Source: Aliagarivorans taiwanensis DSM 22990 (GTDB taxonomy: Bacteria; Pseudomonadota; Gammaproteobacteria; Enterobacterales; Celerinatantimonadaceae). Taken from it: DNA of 64,000 nt. Positions within the stretch are counted from its first letter, which is position 1. Every line of letters begins with the position of its first letter. The translations under genes and the position numbers were made by a program. The stretch is taken from contig NZ_AUBZ01000024.1 of assembly GCF_000429505.1 (NCBI RefSeq), positions 1 to 64,000 of the forward strand. Direction: 5' to 3'. Of this stretch, positions 18,733 through 27,700 are shown in pieces. The notes under the pieces were generated by a model. The model saw only the letters and a program-made list of their open reading frames with translations. It was not told the DNA's origin and did not search any database.

Positions 18733-19275
18733 TTAGGACGATTCGCTCAGCTGCTGTTTAAGCTGCTTAACGTGTCCTTCGCGCAGATGCACGATATCGA
18801 GCATCTCTTGGCCGCTTACATCGAAGGCTTGGCCAAAGCCTTTCACGTAACGTCCTTTTTGCGGTAACAAGTGGTAGAGATTGAAATCGCCCAACTGACT
18901 GAGTTGCTCAATCATCTCGCCAAACCGGGCGCGCAACGCATCTACGCCGTTTTGCCACAAGGCCTGATCGCGGCCCACTGCTTTCGCTTGGCATTCGAAG
19001 CTCAAGCGGCGCCGGGCAAAGATATGCTTGGCGGCCGACTCATCTTCAATCATCATCAGCGACACCCGCGGGTCGACCTTGAGATTCTGGCCATGCTGGG
19101 CCAAGTCGCTGATCAAGATAAAGTAACCCTGCTCCGAGTAAGCAAAGGGGCTGTAGCTCACGCAAGGGTTGCCTTGCTTATCCACCGAGGCTAGCTGCAA
19201 GGTTTGTTGGGCATCGCGAAACTCGCGAATTTCCGGCCCCAGGCGCGATTGCAAACGCGCTTGCTTGTCGTCCAT
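18733..19275 (-). CDS. hutZ: Heme utilization protein HutZ/HugZ (heme-degrading, split-barrel fold)
   Basis: A 180-residue protein of the pyridoxamine-phosphate-oxidase-like split barrel family, matching HutZ of Vibrio, which binds and degrades heme in the cytoplasm. Visible features are ASVDKQGNPCVSYSPFAY at the N-terminus, RVSLMMIEDE in the barrel, and a C-terminal region with a conserved histidine (IVHLREGHVKQL) of the type implicated in heme ligation. It directly abuts hutX (stop and start are adjacent at 19275/19276), so the two are translationally close. Confidence 0.92.
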   Translation of the reverse strand: MDDKQARLQSRLGPEIREFRDAQQTLQLASVDKQGNPCVSYSPFAYSEQGYFILISDLAQHGQNLKVDPRVSLMMIEDESAAKHIFARRRLSFECQAKAVGRDQALWQNGVDALRARFGEMIEQLSQLGDFNLYHLLPQKGRYVKGFGQAFDVSGQEMLDIVHLREGHVKQLKQQLSESS

Positions 19276-19794
19276 TTAACTCAGTTCCTGTTTTAGTTGT
19301 TGGAATAACGCTATCTGTTCCGGGAATAATTTGCGCTGCTTATCACGCCCCAGATAGACCTTAAACACACAGTGACCGCTGCCATCAAAAAAGCCCATAT
19401 AGTGGCTTTCCATCTTCATAAAGGGCTTGCTGACCAAGGCGATATGCGTCACCAAGTCCAGGCGCAGGTGGCCATGCAGCTCGCCTTCCTTACCCATTAG
19501 ATTGTAGTAACCTCGGGCCAGTTTCCCTTTGGGAAAGGGCGCTTTAAATTCAAAGATAGACGCCCCCGAGTGCACGATGGTGGTGACCTTTCCCCAGCTA
19601 GGTAGCTGCTGCAAAATGGCCTCAGCGTGCTCGCCCGCCACCTCGGTGACCATCTCACTTGGCAGCGCTAGCGTGACTTCAGCTTCGCTTTGCTCGAGCT
19701 GCTCGCACAAGCTACTTACGGCGCTAAACGGCTCACTGGCCAGTTGCTCGGCAACCCTTACTCGGGTCTGTTCAATACTGTGTTGTTGGTACAT
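19276..19794 (-). CDS. hutX: Heme utilization cytosolic carrier HutX
   Basis: A 172-residue protein of the HutX/HuvX family, which carries heme in the cytoplasm and hands it to HutZ. The central and C-terminal part HGHLRLDLVTHIALVSKPFM and GSGHCVFKVYLGRDK is the conserved HuvX core. It lies between hutW (11 bp upstream) and hutZ (adjacent downstream) in a three-gene operon read from the divergent hut/tonB promoter region. Confidence 0.92.
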   Translation of the reverse strand: MYQQHSIEQTRVRVAEQLASEPFSAVSSLCEQLEQSEAEVTLALPSEMVTEVAGEHAEAILQQLPSWGKVTTIVHSGASIFEFKAPFPKGKLARGYYNLMGKEGELHGHLRLDLVTHIALVSKPFMKMESHYMGFFDGSGHCVFKVYLGRDKQRKLFPEQIALFQQLKQELS

Positions 19795-19805
19795 CGTTAC
19801 TCCTG

Positions 19806-21167
19806 TTATCCAGCTTGCTGCAAGGTTGCTGCGGGTTGCGCTTGCAGCAGGCCAATAAGATTCTGACTTAACGTTACATTCCAGAACTGACCGGCCGTGG
19901 TCAGTGACAAATAGCCCTCGCTAAGGCTGACCAAGCCATTGCCTTGCCAGGCGCTAAATAGCGGCGAGAGCTGCTCAAACAAGCGATAGCCAGCCTGTTG
20001 GTCAAGCGCGCGCTGGCTGAGTACGCCCCGATCGAAGCCCGCCTTGATTGCTCCAAATAGCGCTGCATCGTGGGATGCGCGGCTTAGCATGGGAACCGCA
20101 AACTGTTGCTGCTCGACGGCCTCGATATAGCAGTCAATATCGCGACTTTGCATCATCTGCAAACCCGCCACGTTGCCGCCACCACCGGCGCCGAAGGGCA
20201 GGATCTCTGCGCTGGTCTTCGCCAGCGAGTTATAGATACTGCGCTCGCGATTGCCCGAGGCCCAATGGTTGCAGCTCAAACGGCGCTGAAAATGACGCGC
20301 CATAAACTCAACCCCCATGGCGAACATGCCCGCCTTGGTGGCGGTGTCGGCCGGTTCGGGCAGCTTGCCTTGCTCGACCAGGGTTTGCATCGGTAGGCCC
20401 TGCATCTCTATTAGCTGATACAGGTCCACCCCATCGACGCCCACATCAAGGTAGTCCTGCAGATCTTGCAGCCATACCTGCTCATCTTGGTGAGGTAGCC
20501 CATAAAGCAAATCCACCACAATCGGTGCAGCCTGATAGGCGCGATAGCTCTGTAAGCGCTCTAGAACGACCTCGCGATCGTCCAAGCGCTTGGCACTGCG
20601 CCGCACCTGGGTGTTAAAGCTCTGTACCCCAAAGGAGAAGCGGTTAAAGCCTCCCTCCAGCGCCGCCTCGAACTTGTCGGCGCCAAAGCGGTTAACCCGG
20701 CCTTCAAGGGTGATTTCACAATCCGGTGTCAGTGGGAATAGCTCACGGAGAGTTTTACCTAACTGGGTGAGTTGTTCGGCGCTTAAGTCGGTAGGCGTTC
20801 CCCCACCGATATAGACCGCCTGAAACGGGGCCGCCTGTGTCCAGGGCATGGCCGCCTTCCAGCGCAGCTCGCTCATCAAGGCGTCAAAATAGCGCGCCAT
20901 CAATGCCTTGCTGGAGGCATATTGGAAGAAGTTGCAGTAGCTGCAGCGCACCCGGCAAAACGGGATATGCACGTATAAGCAGCGCGGCCGGCCACTGGCC
21001 GCACCGTTTAGCGCGTTTGTTAAGCTAGATTGCACCTTGTCCGCAGCAACCATGGCACTGCGGCCTCCGGCATGGGCAGCTCTCTTTTTGCTAAAGGCAT
21101 AGCGCAGGGGATCGGGCGTACTACGCCCAACCAGGGCCTCATCACCGATATCTATCTGTAATTCCAT
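19806..21167 (-). CDS. hutW: Heme anaerobic degradation radical SAM enzyme HutW/ChuW
   Basis: A 453-residue radical SAM protein of the HemN-like HutW/ChuW group, which opens the porphyrin ring without oxygen using a methyl-radical mechanism. The 4Fe-4S motif CRVRCSYC lies at Cys71, Cys75 and Cys78, preceded by LYVHIPF. GGGTPTDLS (SAM binding) and SFGVQSFNT are further HemN-family motifs. The region after about residue 380 is the winged-helix-like tail. It is first in the hutWXZ operon, about 65 bp downstream of the Fur-box-like site. Confidence 0.92.
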   Translation of the reverse strand: MELQIDIGDEALVGRSTPDPLRYAFSKKRAAHAGGRSAMVAADKVQSSLTNALNGAASGRPRCLYVHIPFCRVRCSYCNFFQYASSKALMARYFDALMSELRWKAAMPWTQAAPFQAVYIGGGTPTDLSAEQLTQLGKTLRELFPLTPDCEITLEGRVNRFGADKFEAALEGGFNRFSFGVQSFNTQVRRSAKRLDDREVVLERLQSYRAYQAAPIVVDLLYGLPHQDEQVWLQDLQDYLDVGVDGVDLYQLIEMQGLPMQTLVEQGKLPEPADTATKAGMFAMGVEFMARHFQRRLSCNHWASGNRERSIYNSLAKTSAEILPFGAGGGGNVAGLQMMQSRDIDCYIEAVEQQQFAVPMLSRASHDAALFGAIKAGFDRGVLSQRALDQQAGYRLFEQLSPLFSAWQGNGLVSLSEGYLSLTTAGQFWNVTLSQNLIGLLQAQPAATLQQAG

Positions 21168-21230
21168 AACCTAGTGGAACATCACTCTTGTTCAAAACTC
21201 GCGACAGATCCTATACCAATAAAACTCATT

Positions 21231-21252
21231 TGCAAATGATAATTGTTCTCAT
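21231..21252. promoter_or_regulatory. Fur-box-like site between hutW and tonB
   Basis: TGCAAATGATAATTGTTCTCAT resembles the 19-bp Fur consensus GATAATGATAATCATTATC as interleaved NAT-A/T repeats. It is placed between the divergent hutWXZ and tonB operons, where iron repression of both would be expected. A second, weaker CATT-CCATTCTCATGAAT stretch follows directly. Confidence 0.7.
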
Positions 21253-21310
21253 TCCCATTCTCATGAATAATGTAAGCAGTTGTTTTACTTTGATTGCTTG
21301 AGAATACCTT

Positions 21311-21985
21311 TTGGACTCGCGACGTTATTTCGCCTGTGGGCTGCTGTCTTTAAGCCTGCACAGCCTGCTCTACTCACAACACCCCGAAGCCCTCGAGCTG
21401 GCAGTGGGTGAGCAGGGCCAGTCAGCAAGCGTTAGCGTTCAGTTGATGGCCAGTGCGCCCACTCCAGCACCAATGCCAGAGCCGACGCCTGAACCAGAGC
21501 CAATGCCTGAACCAGAGCCAATGCCTGAACCAGAGCCAATGCCTGAACCTGAGCCAATGCCTGAACCAGAGCCAACGCCTGAGCCAGAGCCAATGCCAAT
21601 GCCTGAGCCAACGCCGGAACCTGAGCCAGAGCCGACGCCTGAACCTGCAGAGCCGCCAACCGCGCCTGCGCCCAAACAAGCCAGTGATAGTGCCCAACAG
21701 CTACCAGCCTTGGTCGCCCAGCCCCAGTTTCGGGTTAAACCCAGCCCTATCGCTTATCCACGCTTAGCCCGCCGTCAGGCCCTGCAGGGCGAAGTGTTGG
21801 TAGAGGTTTGGCTCGACAAGCATGGCAAACAACTTAAGCGCGAGCTGCTGCAATCCTCTGGCCACGACATCTTGGATCAGGCCGCGCTAAAGGCCATCGC
21901 CAAGTGGCGTTTTGCCCAACATCAGATCGACGGTCAGCCCTGGGCTCACCGCGTTCGTATCCCCGTTCGTTTTAATTTGGATTAA
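21311..21985 (+). CDS. tonB: TonB energy-transduction protein with Pro-Glu-Pro repeats
   Basis: A 224-residue periplasm-spanning protein that couples ExbBD to outer-membrane receptors. A short cytoplasmic start is followed by a membrane anchor (about residues 6-22), then a proline-rich rod (about 50-118) made of six-residue units such as PEPEPM. The C-terminal TonB domain has [19 protein letters not shown] and [17 protein letters not shown] at 21311 is the only plausible start: an in-frame stop lies at 21299 and the membrane anchor begins at once. The ribosome binding site is weak. It heads an operon with exbB, exbD and hutBCD. Confidence 0.9.
   Translation: MDSRRYFACGLLSLSLHSLLYSQHPEALELAVGEQGQSASVSVQLMASAPTPAPMPEPTPEPEPMPEPEPMPEPEPMPEPEPMPEPEPTPEPEPMPMPEPTPEPEPEPTPEPAEPPTAPAPKQASDSAQQLPALVAQPQFRVKPSPIAYPRLARRQALQGEVLVEVWLDKHGKQLKRELLQSSGHDILDQAALKAIAKWRFAQHQIDGQPWAHRVRIPVRFNLD
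21470..21660 (+). repeat. 18-bp tandem repeats encoding Pro-Glu-Pro-Glu-Pro-Met in tonB
   Basis: ATGCCTGAACCAGAGCCA-type units recur with small changes across this stretch and encode the stiff TonB rod. Such near-identical units can gain or lose copies by slippage while keeping frame. Confidence 0.85.
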
Positions 21986-21989
21986 CACC

Positions 21990-22730
21990 ATGCCAAGCCT
22001 CGAAACCCTGCATAGCCAACTCGGTCTGATGACCTGGCCACTTAGCCTGCTGTCACTACTCACCGTGATGCTATTGCTGGAGCGAAGTCTATATATCCTG
22101 CTCAATAGTCGGCTGCGCTGCGCCAGCACGATTCGTCAGCTCTACCAGCTGGCTCCTTCTCGCCAACACGATCTCAGCCAACTGGCCGAGCAGTGGTATC
22201 AGCAGCGCAATATGCTCAAGCAAGCCTTGGGCATGCTGCTAAACCATCGCTACCTTTGTAAAAGTCTGCGCGAAGAAACCGCGCAGATTTGGCTGGCCGA
22301 GAAGCGCCGACAGCTCGGTGCCGGGGTGCGGGTGCTGGGGATTATTGGCGTGATCAGCCCGTTGATTGGCCTACTCGGTACAGTACTTGGCTTGATTGCC
22401 ATGTTTAATGGCTTGGCGGAGCAAGGCGGCAACGTCGACGCAGCCAGCTTGGCCGACGGCCTGGGTCTGGCGATGGGCACCACCGCCGCCGGTTTGATGA
22501 TCGCCCTGCCAGCAATTGTTGGTGCTCAAGCTTGCAACCTGTGGGCAGAGAGCTGCAGCGCCAAGCTAGAGCACGCGCTTAACCACGCTAACCTCTATCT
22601 GGAAGGCATCGATCTTAATCGCCTGTCTTGTGAACAGGAGTGCCCCCAGCAGCAGAGCTGCTGTAGCGACAGCGCAGAGAAGCACACGTCGGGAACCGCT
22701 CATAACCCACTCAGCGAGGAAACCGCATGA
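21990..22730 (+). CDS. exbB: ExbB proton-channel subunit (MotA/TolQ/ExbB family)
   Basis: A 246-residue inner-membrane protein that with ExbD uses the proton-motive force to energise TonB. There are three hydrophobic segments: about residues 12-30, then GVRVLGIIGVISPLIGLLGTV and GTTAAGLMIALPAIVGAQ, which form the MotA/ExbB channel core. The ATG at 21990 is five bases after the tonB stop; a longer in-frame reading would overlap tonB by 78 bp. It overlaps exbD by four bases (ATGA). Confidence 0.93.
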   Translation: MPSLETLHSQLGLMTWPLSLLSLLTVMLLLERSLYILLNSRLRCASTIRQLYQLAPSRQHDLSQLAEQWYQQRNMLKQALGMLLNHRYLCKSLREETAQIWLAEKRRQLGAGVRVLGIIGVISPLIGLLGTVLGLIAMFNGLAEQGGNVDAASLADGLGLAMGTTAAGLMIALPAIVGAQACNLWAESCSAKLEHALNHANLYLEGIDLNRLSCEQECPQQQSCCSDSAEKHTSGTAHNPLSEETA

Positions 22731-23143
22731 TCCGCGCCAGCAATGCGGTGGCTCCGAGCATGCAGCCCGACCTCACCCCTCTGCTCGATATCATCTTTAT
22801 CGTGATGGTGTTCCTGCTGATGAGCGTTGGCGTGCACCTGCAAACCCTTGAGATCGAGGTACCCAGTACCGACAACAGCTCAGCACTGGACACCCCACCG
22901 CCCGAGACGCTAACCCTAAGCCTGGCCGCCGAGCCGCCCTATTGGGCAATCAACGCAGACAGCTACGCCAGCTGGGACAGCTTTCAAAACGCGCTGCTAG
23001 CGCAACTCCAAGTCGATAGCAGCCTACCGGTGGTCATCGCCGCCGATAAACGCACCCAAGTCGAACAAATGATGCAACTGCTGGCACTGCTGCAAACCCA
23101 GCAAGTCAGTGCCACTCAGATAGTAATGGAACAACACCCATGA
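22727..23143 (+). CDS. exbD: ExbD biopolymer transport protein
   Basis: A 138-residue partner of ExbB with a single N-terminal membrane helix. It contains DLTPLLDIIFIVMVFLLMS, in which Asp (LLD) is the essential proton-carrying residue of the ExbD/TolR/MotB family. The periplasmic domain ends with the ADKRTQVEQMMQLLALLQ segment typical of the family. ATGA overlaps join it to exbB upstream and hutB downstream, indicating translational coupling. Confidence 0.94.
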   Translation: MIRASNAVAPSMQPDLTPLLDIIFIVMVFLLMSVGVHLQTLEIEVPSTDNSSALDTPPPETLTLSLAAEPPYWAINADSYASWDSFQNALLAQLQVDSSLPVVIAADKRTQVEQMMQLLALLQTQQVSATQIVMEQHP

Positions 23144-24030
23144 CCAAGCGAACCTTTTCCGCGCTGGCGCTGCTGGCCAGCCTGACCCTTCCCGCTTTAG
23201 CCAGCGCCGACAACACTGAGCTCACCAGCATAAACGCTGAGCCACTGCGGCTAATTAGCGTGGGCGCCAATGTGACAGAGCTACTGTTCGCCTTACAGGC
23301 AGACGAGAGTGTGGTGGCCATCGACAGCACCAGTCGCCACTACGATCCTCAGGGCAGTGTTCCTCAAGTCGGCTACCACCGCCAACTCTCCAGCGAAGGC
23401 CTGCTCGCACTCGCCCCCAGCCACCTTATTGGCAGCGACGAAATGGGGCCCGATACTACCCTACGTCAGCTTAAAGCCAGTGGCGTTGAGGTGGTACAGC
23501 TGGTCAAGGGCGATAAGCAGGCGCAGCTGTTTGCCCGCATCGACCAGCTCGCCACACTCACTCAGCGGCAGCCACAAGCAGAGCAGCTTAAACAGCAGCT
23601 AGCGCGGCAGATCACTGAACTGGCGCAGCAACGCGACAGCCTGCACAGCCAACCCGCCGTGCTATTCCTAATGCTAAGTGAAGGGCGCAGCCCCAACGTT
23701 GCGGGCAGCAACACCCCGGTGGATACCATTATTGCGCTGGCCGGAGGCCACAACCCGGCACGCCAACACTTTAGCTCTTACAAAGCCCTGTCAATCGAAG
23801 CCATTGTTGAGCAGCAGCCACAGTATCTGCTGGTCGCCGAGCGCACCGTCAATAGCTACGGCGGAGTCGAACAGATCCTTGCCAAACACCCACTGCTGGC
23901 GGCGACCCCAGCCGGCGCACGCGGTCAGATTATCTCGGTGCCAAGCCACGCGCTGATCGGCGATGTAGGGCCCGCCAGTCTTGCGCTAGCCAGCACGCTC
24001 AGCCAGCGCTTCCACAAGGACGCCTACTAA
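23140..24030 (+). CDS. hutB: Periplasmic heme-binding protein HutB (ABC importer)
   Basis: A 296-residue class III substrate-binding protein of the HutB/HmuT group, which receives heme from the outer-membrane receptor. The signal peptide is cleaved near LASADN. The body has the two-lobed periplasmic binding protein layout with RLISVGANVTELLFAL and VGYHRQLSSEGLLALAPSHL in lobe one and VAGSNTPVDTIIALAGGHNP in lobe two. It overlaps exbD by four bases and precedes hutC by one base. Confidence 0.93.
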   Translation: MTKRTFSALALLASLTLPALASADNTELTSINAEPLRLISVGANVTELLFALQADESVVAIDSTSRHYDPQGSVPQVGYHRQLSSEGLLALAPSHLIGSDEMGPDTTLRQLKASGVEVVQLVKGDKQAQLFARIDQLATLTQRQPQAEQLKQQLARQITELAQQRDSLHSQPAVLFLMLSEGRSPNVAGSNTPVDTIIALAGGHNPARQHFSSYKALSIEAIVEQQPQYLLVAERTVNSYGGVEQILAKHPLLAATPAGARGQIISVPSHALIGDVGPASLALASTLSQRFHKDAY

Positions 24031-24031
24031 G

Positions 24032-25090
24032 ATGCTACTGCAAGCTCACTCGCCGCGCGGCCTCGGCAGCCTATTGCTGATGTGTGCCTTGGGTTTATAT
24101 CTCGCGCTGGTTGCCTCGATAAGTCTGGGGCCGATGGATATCAGCTTTAGCGACAGCATGCGTGCCCTGCTGCCCAAGCAGTCCTTTTTGCCCAGCGAGC
24201 TGGCGCCGCATATCGAGGTAATCATCCGCCAAGTGCGCCTGCCGCGCACCCTGCTGGCCATTGCCATAGGCGCGATTCTGGCCTTGTGTGGCACGGTGAT
24301 GCAGAGTCTGTTTCGCAACCCCTTGGCCGATCCCGGCATCATCGGCGTGTCGGCCGGTGCCTCGCTAGGAGCCGCCTTGTCCATCGTGCTGTTTGGCTCG
24401 TTGGCGCAGCACTATCCCGAGGTGCTGTTATTTGCCACCGTGCCGGTGTGCGCCTTTATCGGGGGCGCCCTTACCACGGTACTGGTGTACCGCTTGGGCA
24501 GTGGCCCCAACGGCACCTCGGTCACCATGATGCTATTGGCGGGGGTGGCGCTAAGTGCGCTTGCCGGAGCCGGATTGGGCCTGCTCAACTACTATGCCGA
24601 CGACCAAGCACTGCGCGACCTATCGCTATGGACCATGGGCTCATTGGCGGGAGCCAGCTGGCCGGGCTTGGCGCTGGCTTACGCCTCCTTGCTGGTTCTC
24701 GGAGTACTGTTCTACCGCCATGCGAAATCGCTCAATGCCCTGCTATTGGGAGAGGCTGAAGCCCGTCACTTGGGCGTTAATGTGCAGAGTCTAAAACGCT
24801 TTTGCATCCTACTGACCGCCGCTGGCGTGGGGATCTGTGTCGCCCTCTCCGGCATGATTGGCTTTGTTGGCCTAATCGTTCCCCACCTTGGGCGAATGCT
24901 CTGTGGCCCCAACCACCAGCGCTTACTGCCTCTGGCGGCACTGTTGGGTGCGCTGTTACTGCTGTTAGCCGATATGGGCGCACGCACCCTTATTGCCCCA
25001 TTGGATATGCCAGTGGGTATTGTCACCGCCATCCTCGGGGCCCCCTTCTTTATCGTGCTGCTGATTAAACAACGGGGCAGGATCTCATGA
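24032..25090 (+). CDS. hutC: Heme ABC transporter permease HutC (FecCD family)
   Basis: A 352-residue inner-membrane permease of the BtuC/FecCD family with about ten helices. Conserved family stretches include RQVRLPRTLLAIAIGA, GTVMQSLFRNPLADPGIIGV (the coupling region) and GMIGFVGLIVPHLGR. Dimers of this protein with HutD form the heme import channel. It overlaps hutD by four bases (ATGA). Confidence 0.94.
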   Translation: MLLQAHSPRGLGSLLLMCALGLYLALVASISLGPMDISFSDSMRALLPKQSFLPSELAPHIEVIIRQVRLPRTLLAIAIGAILALCGTVMQSLFRNPLADPGIIGVSAGASLGAALSIVLFGSLAQHYPEVLLFATVPVCAFIGGALTTVLVYRLGSGPNGTSVTMMLLAGVALSALAGAGLGLLNYYADDQALRDLSLWTMGSLAGASWPGLALAYASLLVLGVLFYRHAKSLNALLLGEAEARHLGVNVQSLKRFCILLTAAGVGICVALSGMIGFVGLIVPHLGRMLCGPNHQRLLPLAALLGALLLLLADMGARTLIAPLDMPVGIVTAILGAPFFIVLLIKQRGRIS

Positions 25091-25860
25091 GTATCGCCAT
25101 TCAAACCCACCAACTCAGCGTAAGTATTGGCAGCAAGCAGTTGCTTAAGCCCACCTCGGTGGCCCTGCAATCCGGTCAGCTAACGGTGCTACTTGGCCCC
25201 AATGGCGCGGGGAAAAGTACCTTGCTAAAAGCGATGATTGGAGAGCTGCGCGCCAGCGGTAAGGTGGAAGTATTTGGCCAAACCCAGAAGAGCTGGCGCA
25301 GCGAGAGGCTTGCGCGCCACCTAGCGGTGCTGCCGCAAAGCAGTGAGCTGACCTTCCCGTTTAGTGTGCGCGAAGTGGTGGAGCTAGGCGCACTACCACT
25401 GAGTGTCAGCAAGCTACAGCTCGATGACATAGTAGACAAAAACTTAGCACTGACCGATGTCAGTCACCTGCAACTCCGCCCTTATCCAATGCTCTCCGGC
25501 GGCGAAAAGCAGCGGGTTCACTTTGCCCGGGTGCTTACCCAGCTAGCCCAAGCCGGTGAGCAGGCCATCTTGCTACTCGATGAGCCCACCTCAGCGCTCG
25601 ACTTAGCCCACCAGCACAACACCCTCAAGCTGGCAAAACTGCAAGCCGAGCAAGGCGCTTGTGTGGTGGCGGTGATCCATGACCTGAACCTGGCCGCCCA
25701 ATATGCCGACCGTATTCTGCTGTTAGAACGAGGCAACTTGGTCGCCGACGGCTCGCCCTGGGAGGTACTCAGCGAACGGCGTATTGAGGCTGTTTATGGC
25801 TATCCGATCACCGTGATGCCCCACCCCCGCGCCGATTACCCCTTGCTGGTCAGCGCGTAA
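25087..25860 (+). CDS. hutD: Heme ABC transporter ATP-binding protein HutD
   Basis: A 257-residue ATPase subunit (HmuV/HutD) that powers heme import through HutC. It has Walker A GPNGAGKST (about residues 38-46), signature MLSGGEKQR, Walker B AILLLDEPTSALD and the H-loop in VIHDLNLAAQ. It is last in the tonB-exbBD-hutBCD operon, whose genes overlap or abut throughout, and is followed by a strong terminator. Confidence 0.95.
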   Translation: MSIAIQTHQLSVSIGSKQLLKPTSVALQSGQLTVLLGPNGAGKSTLLKAMIGELRASGKVEVFGQTQKSWRSERLARHLAVLPQSSELTFPFSVREVVELGALPLSVSKLQLDDIVDKNLALTDVSHLQLRPYPMLSGGEKQRVHFARVLTQLAQAGEQAILLLDEPTSALDLAHQHNTLKLAKLQAEQGACVVAVIHDLNLAAQYADRILLLERGNLVADGSPWEVLSERRIEAVYGYPITVMPHPRADYPLLVSA

Positions 25861-25872
25861 ATGCCCTAAAAC

Positions 25873-25904
25873 ACAAAAAGCCAGCCCCAGGGCTGGCTTT
25901 TTAA
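25873..25904. terminator. Bidirectional terminator between hutD and grpE
   Basis: AAAAAGCCAGCCC pairs with GGGCTGGCTTTTT. It lies between convergent genes and has A-runs and T-runs on both sides. Confidence 0.92.
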
Positions 25905-25924
25905 AACGTGTCGCGAGAGCGAAC

Positions 25925-26578
25925 TTAAGCAGTGGTGTCTACCGAAGGCGCTTTCGAGATCATCACCATCGCAGGGCGAATCAAACGGCCATTTAGCTGG
26001 TAGCCTTTCTGCATAACCGCAATCTCGGTGTTGGCAGCTACACCTTCAACTTCTTGCATGCCCATGGCTTGGTGCTTGGCAGGGTCGAAGGTTTCATCTT
26101 TCGGGTCAACCACTTCAACACCGAACTTCTCAACCGCGGAAATTAGGGTTTTCAGGGTCAGCTCAACGCCTTCGATCATCGGCTTAAGGTCTTGGTTGTC
26201 GTGGTCAGCGTGTTGCAGCGCCAGCTCCATGTTGTCGATAACTGGCAGCAGCTCGTTGGCGAACTTCTCCAGCGCGAACTTATGGGCTTTCTCTACGTCT
26301 TGGGCGGCGCGGCGACGGACGTTTTCCATCTCAGCTTTAGCGCGCACTACGCTGTCTTTTTGCTCTTCAACTTTGGCTTGAGCGGCAGCCAGTTGCTCAA
26401 TGAGTTCGGCGATGCTGATCTCTTGCGCTTCTTCAGTTTGCTCGGTTTCAACTGACTCTTGAGCGTCAAGGTCTGCAGCAGCCGCTTGGGCTTGTTCCTC
26501 GGCAGCCTCTACGTCCGGGGTGGCTTGCTCGACTACTTGCTCTTCTTCAACCTGTGGCTTGTTCTGCTCACTGCTCAT
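25925..26578 (-). CDS. grpE: Nucleotide exchange factor GrpE
   Basis: A 217-residue co-chaperone that releases ADP from DnaK. A long acidic, Glu/Gln-rich N-terminal segment (about residues 1-55) leads into the dimeric helix (about 60-105, [20 protein letters not shown]). The conserved DnaK-binding beta domain follows ([20 protein letters not shown], and [18 protein letters not shown]). It is a little longer than E. coli GrpE because of the acidic head. It has its own sigma-32 promoter and is transcribed divergently from nadK. Confidence 0.96.
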   Translation of the reverse strand: MSSEQNKPQVEEEQVVEQATPDVEAAEEQAQAAAADLDAQESVETEQTEEAQEISIAELIEQLAAAQAKVEEQKDSVVRAKAEMENVRRRAAQDVEKAHKFALEKFANELLPVIDNMELALQHADHDNQDLKPMIEGVELTLKTLISAVEKFGVEVVDPKDETFDPAKHQAMGMQEVEGVAANTEIAVMQKGYQLNGRLIRPAMVMISKAPSVDTTA

Positions 26579-26624
26579 GCAGGATCTCCGTAATAAATCT
26601 GGTTAATTTCTTGGAACTTGTGCT

Positions 26625-26657
26625 TATTATGGGGATCAACCTCCGGCTTTCAAGGGA
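26625..26657 (-). promoter_or_regulatory. Sigma-32 heat-shock promoter of grpE
   Basis: On the minus strand TCCCTTGAA (-35) is followed after 14 bp by CCCCATAATA (-10), nearly the sigma-32 consensus. It is spaced like the dnaK promoter in this window and lies about 50 bp upstream of the grpE start. Confidence 0.88.
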
Positions 26658-26733
26658 GGCTGGCGATAAATCTGGCTGCGGCCCGTCAGCAAGGGTTATA
26701 CTCCCTGTTATCAAGAAGTAAAATCAACACCTT

Positions 26734-27615
26734 ATGAGCAGCGCATTTAAAACCATCGGCCTGATTGGCAAACCGGATCACCGCGAGACCTGCGATACCC
26801 TCAGCACGCTTTACGCATTTCTCAAAGAGAAGGGCTACCCGATCCTGGTGGAAACCGAGAGCGCTCGCCAGCTGCCGTTTACCCCCGATGCCATCGCCAG
26901 TATTACCGAGTTGGGCGAACAGGCCGATCTCGCAGTGGTAGTTGGCGGTGATGGTCGGATGCTCGGCGCTGCGCGGGTGTTGTCGCGCTTCGACATTGCG
27001 GTAATCGGGGTTAACCGGGGCAACCTTGGTTTTCTGACCGATCTCGACCCCGACAACCTGCTGCCGCCACTGGAAGAGGTGTTAAAGGGCGAATACGTCA
27101 CCGAGCACCGCTATCTGCTGGAAACCCAGGTCATCCGCCACAATGAGATCAAAAGCAGCAACAGCGCCATGAACGAGGTGGTGCTGCACCACGAACGCGT
27201 GGCCAGCTTGCTGGAGTTCGAGGTCTACATCGATGGCCACTTTATGCTCAGCCAACGTGCCGATGGCCTGATTATCTCAACCCCCACCGGCTCTACCGCC
27301 TACTCACTCTCGGCAGGCGGCCCGATTATCAGCCCAAGGCTGGACGCCCTGACGTTGGTACCGATGTTCCCCCATACCCTGACTTCACGGCCGATCGTGA
27401 TCGACAGCCACAGTGAGATCCGCCTGCGTATCTCGCGCGAAAATGCCGATTTTATTCAGGTCAGCTGCGACAGCCACGTGGCGCTACCGGTACGCCCCGG
27501 CGACGAGGTGGTGATCCGCAAGCAGACCCACGCCCTGCGCCTGGTTCACCCCAAAGATTACGACTACTTTAAGGTGCTGCGTAGCAAACTGGGTTGGGGT
27601 AGCAAGCTGTTTTAA
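26734..27615 (+). CDS. nadK: NAD kinase
   Basis: A 293-residue enzyme phosphorylating NAD to NADP with ATP, the only route to NADP in most bacteria. The kinase motifs are clear: [13 protein letters not shown] (GGDG, about residues 70-82), [11 protein letters not shown] (about 94-104) and the glycine-rich [16 protein letters not shown] (about 185-200). Length is typical. It is divergent from grpE, the arrangement found in E. coli, and is followed by a PilZ gene rather than directly by recN. Confidence 0.96.
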   Translation: MSSAFKTIGLIGKPDHRETCDTLSTLYAFLKEKGYPILVETESARQLPFTPDAIASITELGEQADLAVVVGGDGRMLGAARVLSRFDIAVIGVNRGNLGFLTDLDPDNLLPPLEEVLKGEYVTEHRYLLETQVIRHNEIKSSNSAMNEVVLHHERVASLLEFEVYIDGHFMLSQRADGLIISTPTGSTAYSLSAGGPIISPRLDALTLVPMFPHTLTSRPIVIDSHSEIRLRISRENADFIQVSCDSHVALPVRPGDEVVIRKQTHALRLVHPKDYDYFKVLRSKLGWGSKLF

Positions 27616-27700
27616 GTCGCGCCAAGTTTATTGACTAAGAAAACAGCTAAAGCTAAGTTTGCCTTATTGACTCTTCGAATAAGAGCACGGAGGCTTAGCT

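Noticed and set aside
21453-21767. Regular short repeats that could suggest a CRISPR or other array, plus several long frames on both strands
   Set aside because: The repeats encode the TonB Pro-Glu-Pro rod in the correct frame, with a membrane anchor before and a TonB domain after. There are no spacers, and frames on other strands are by-products of the repeat.
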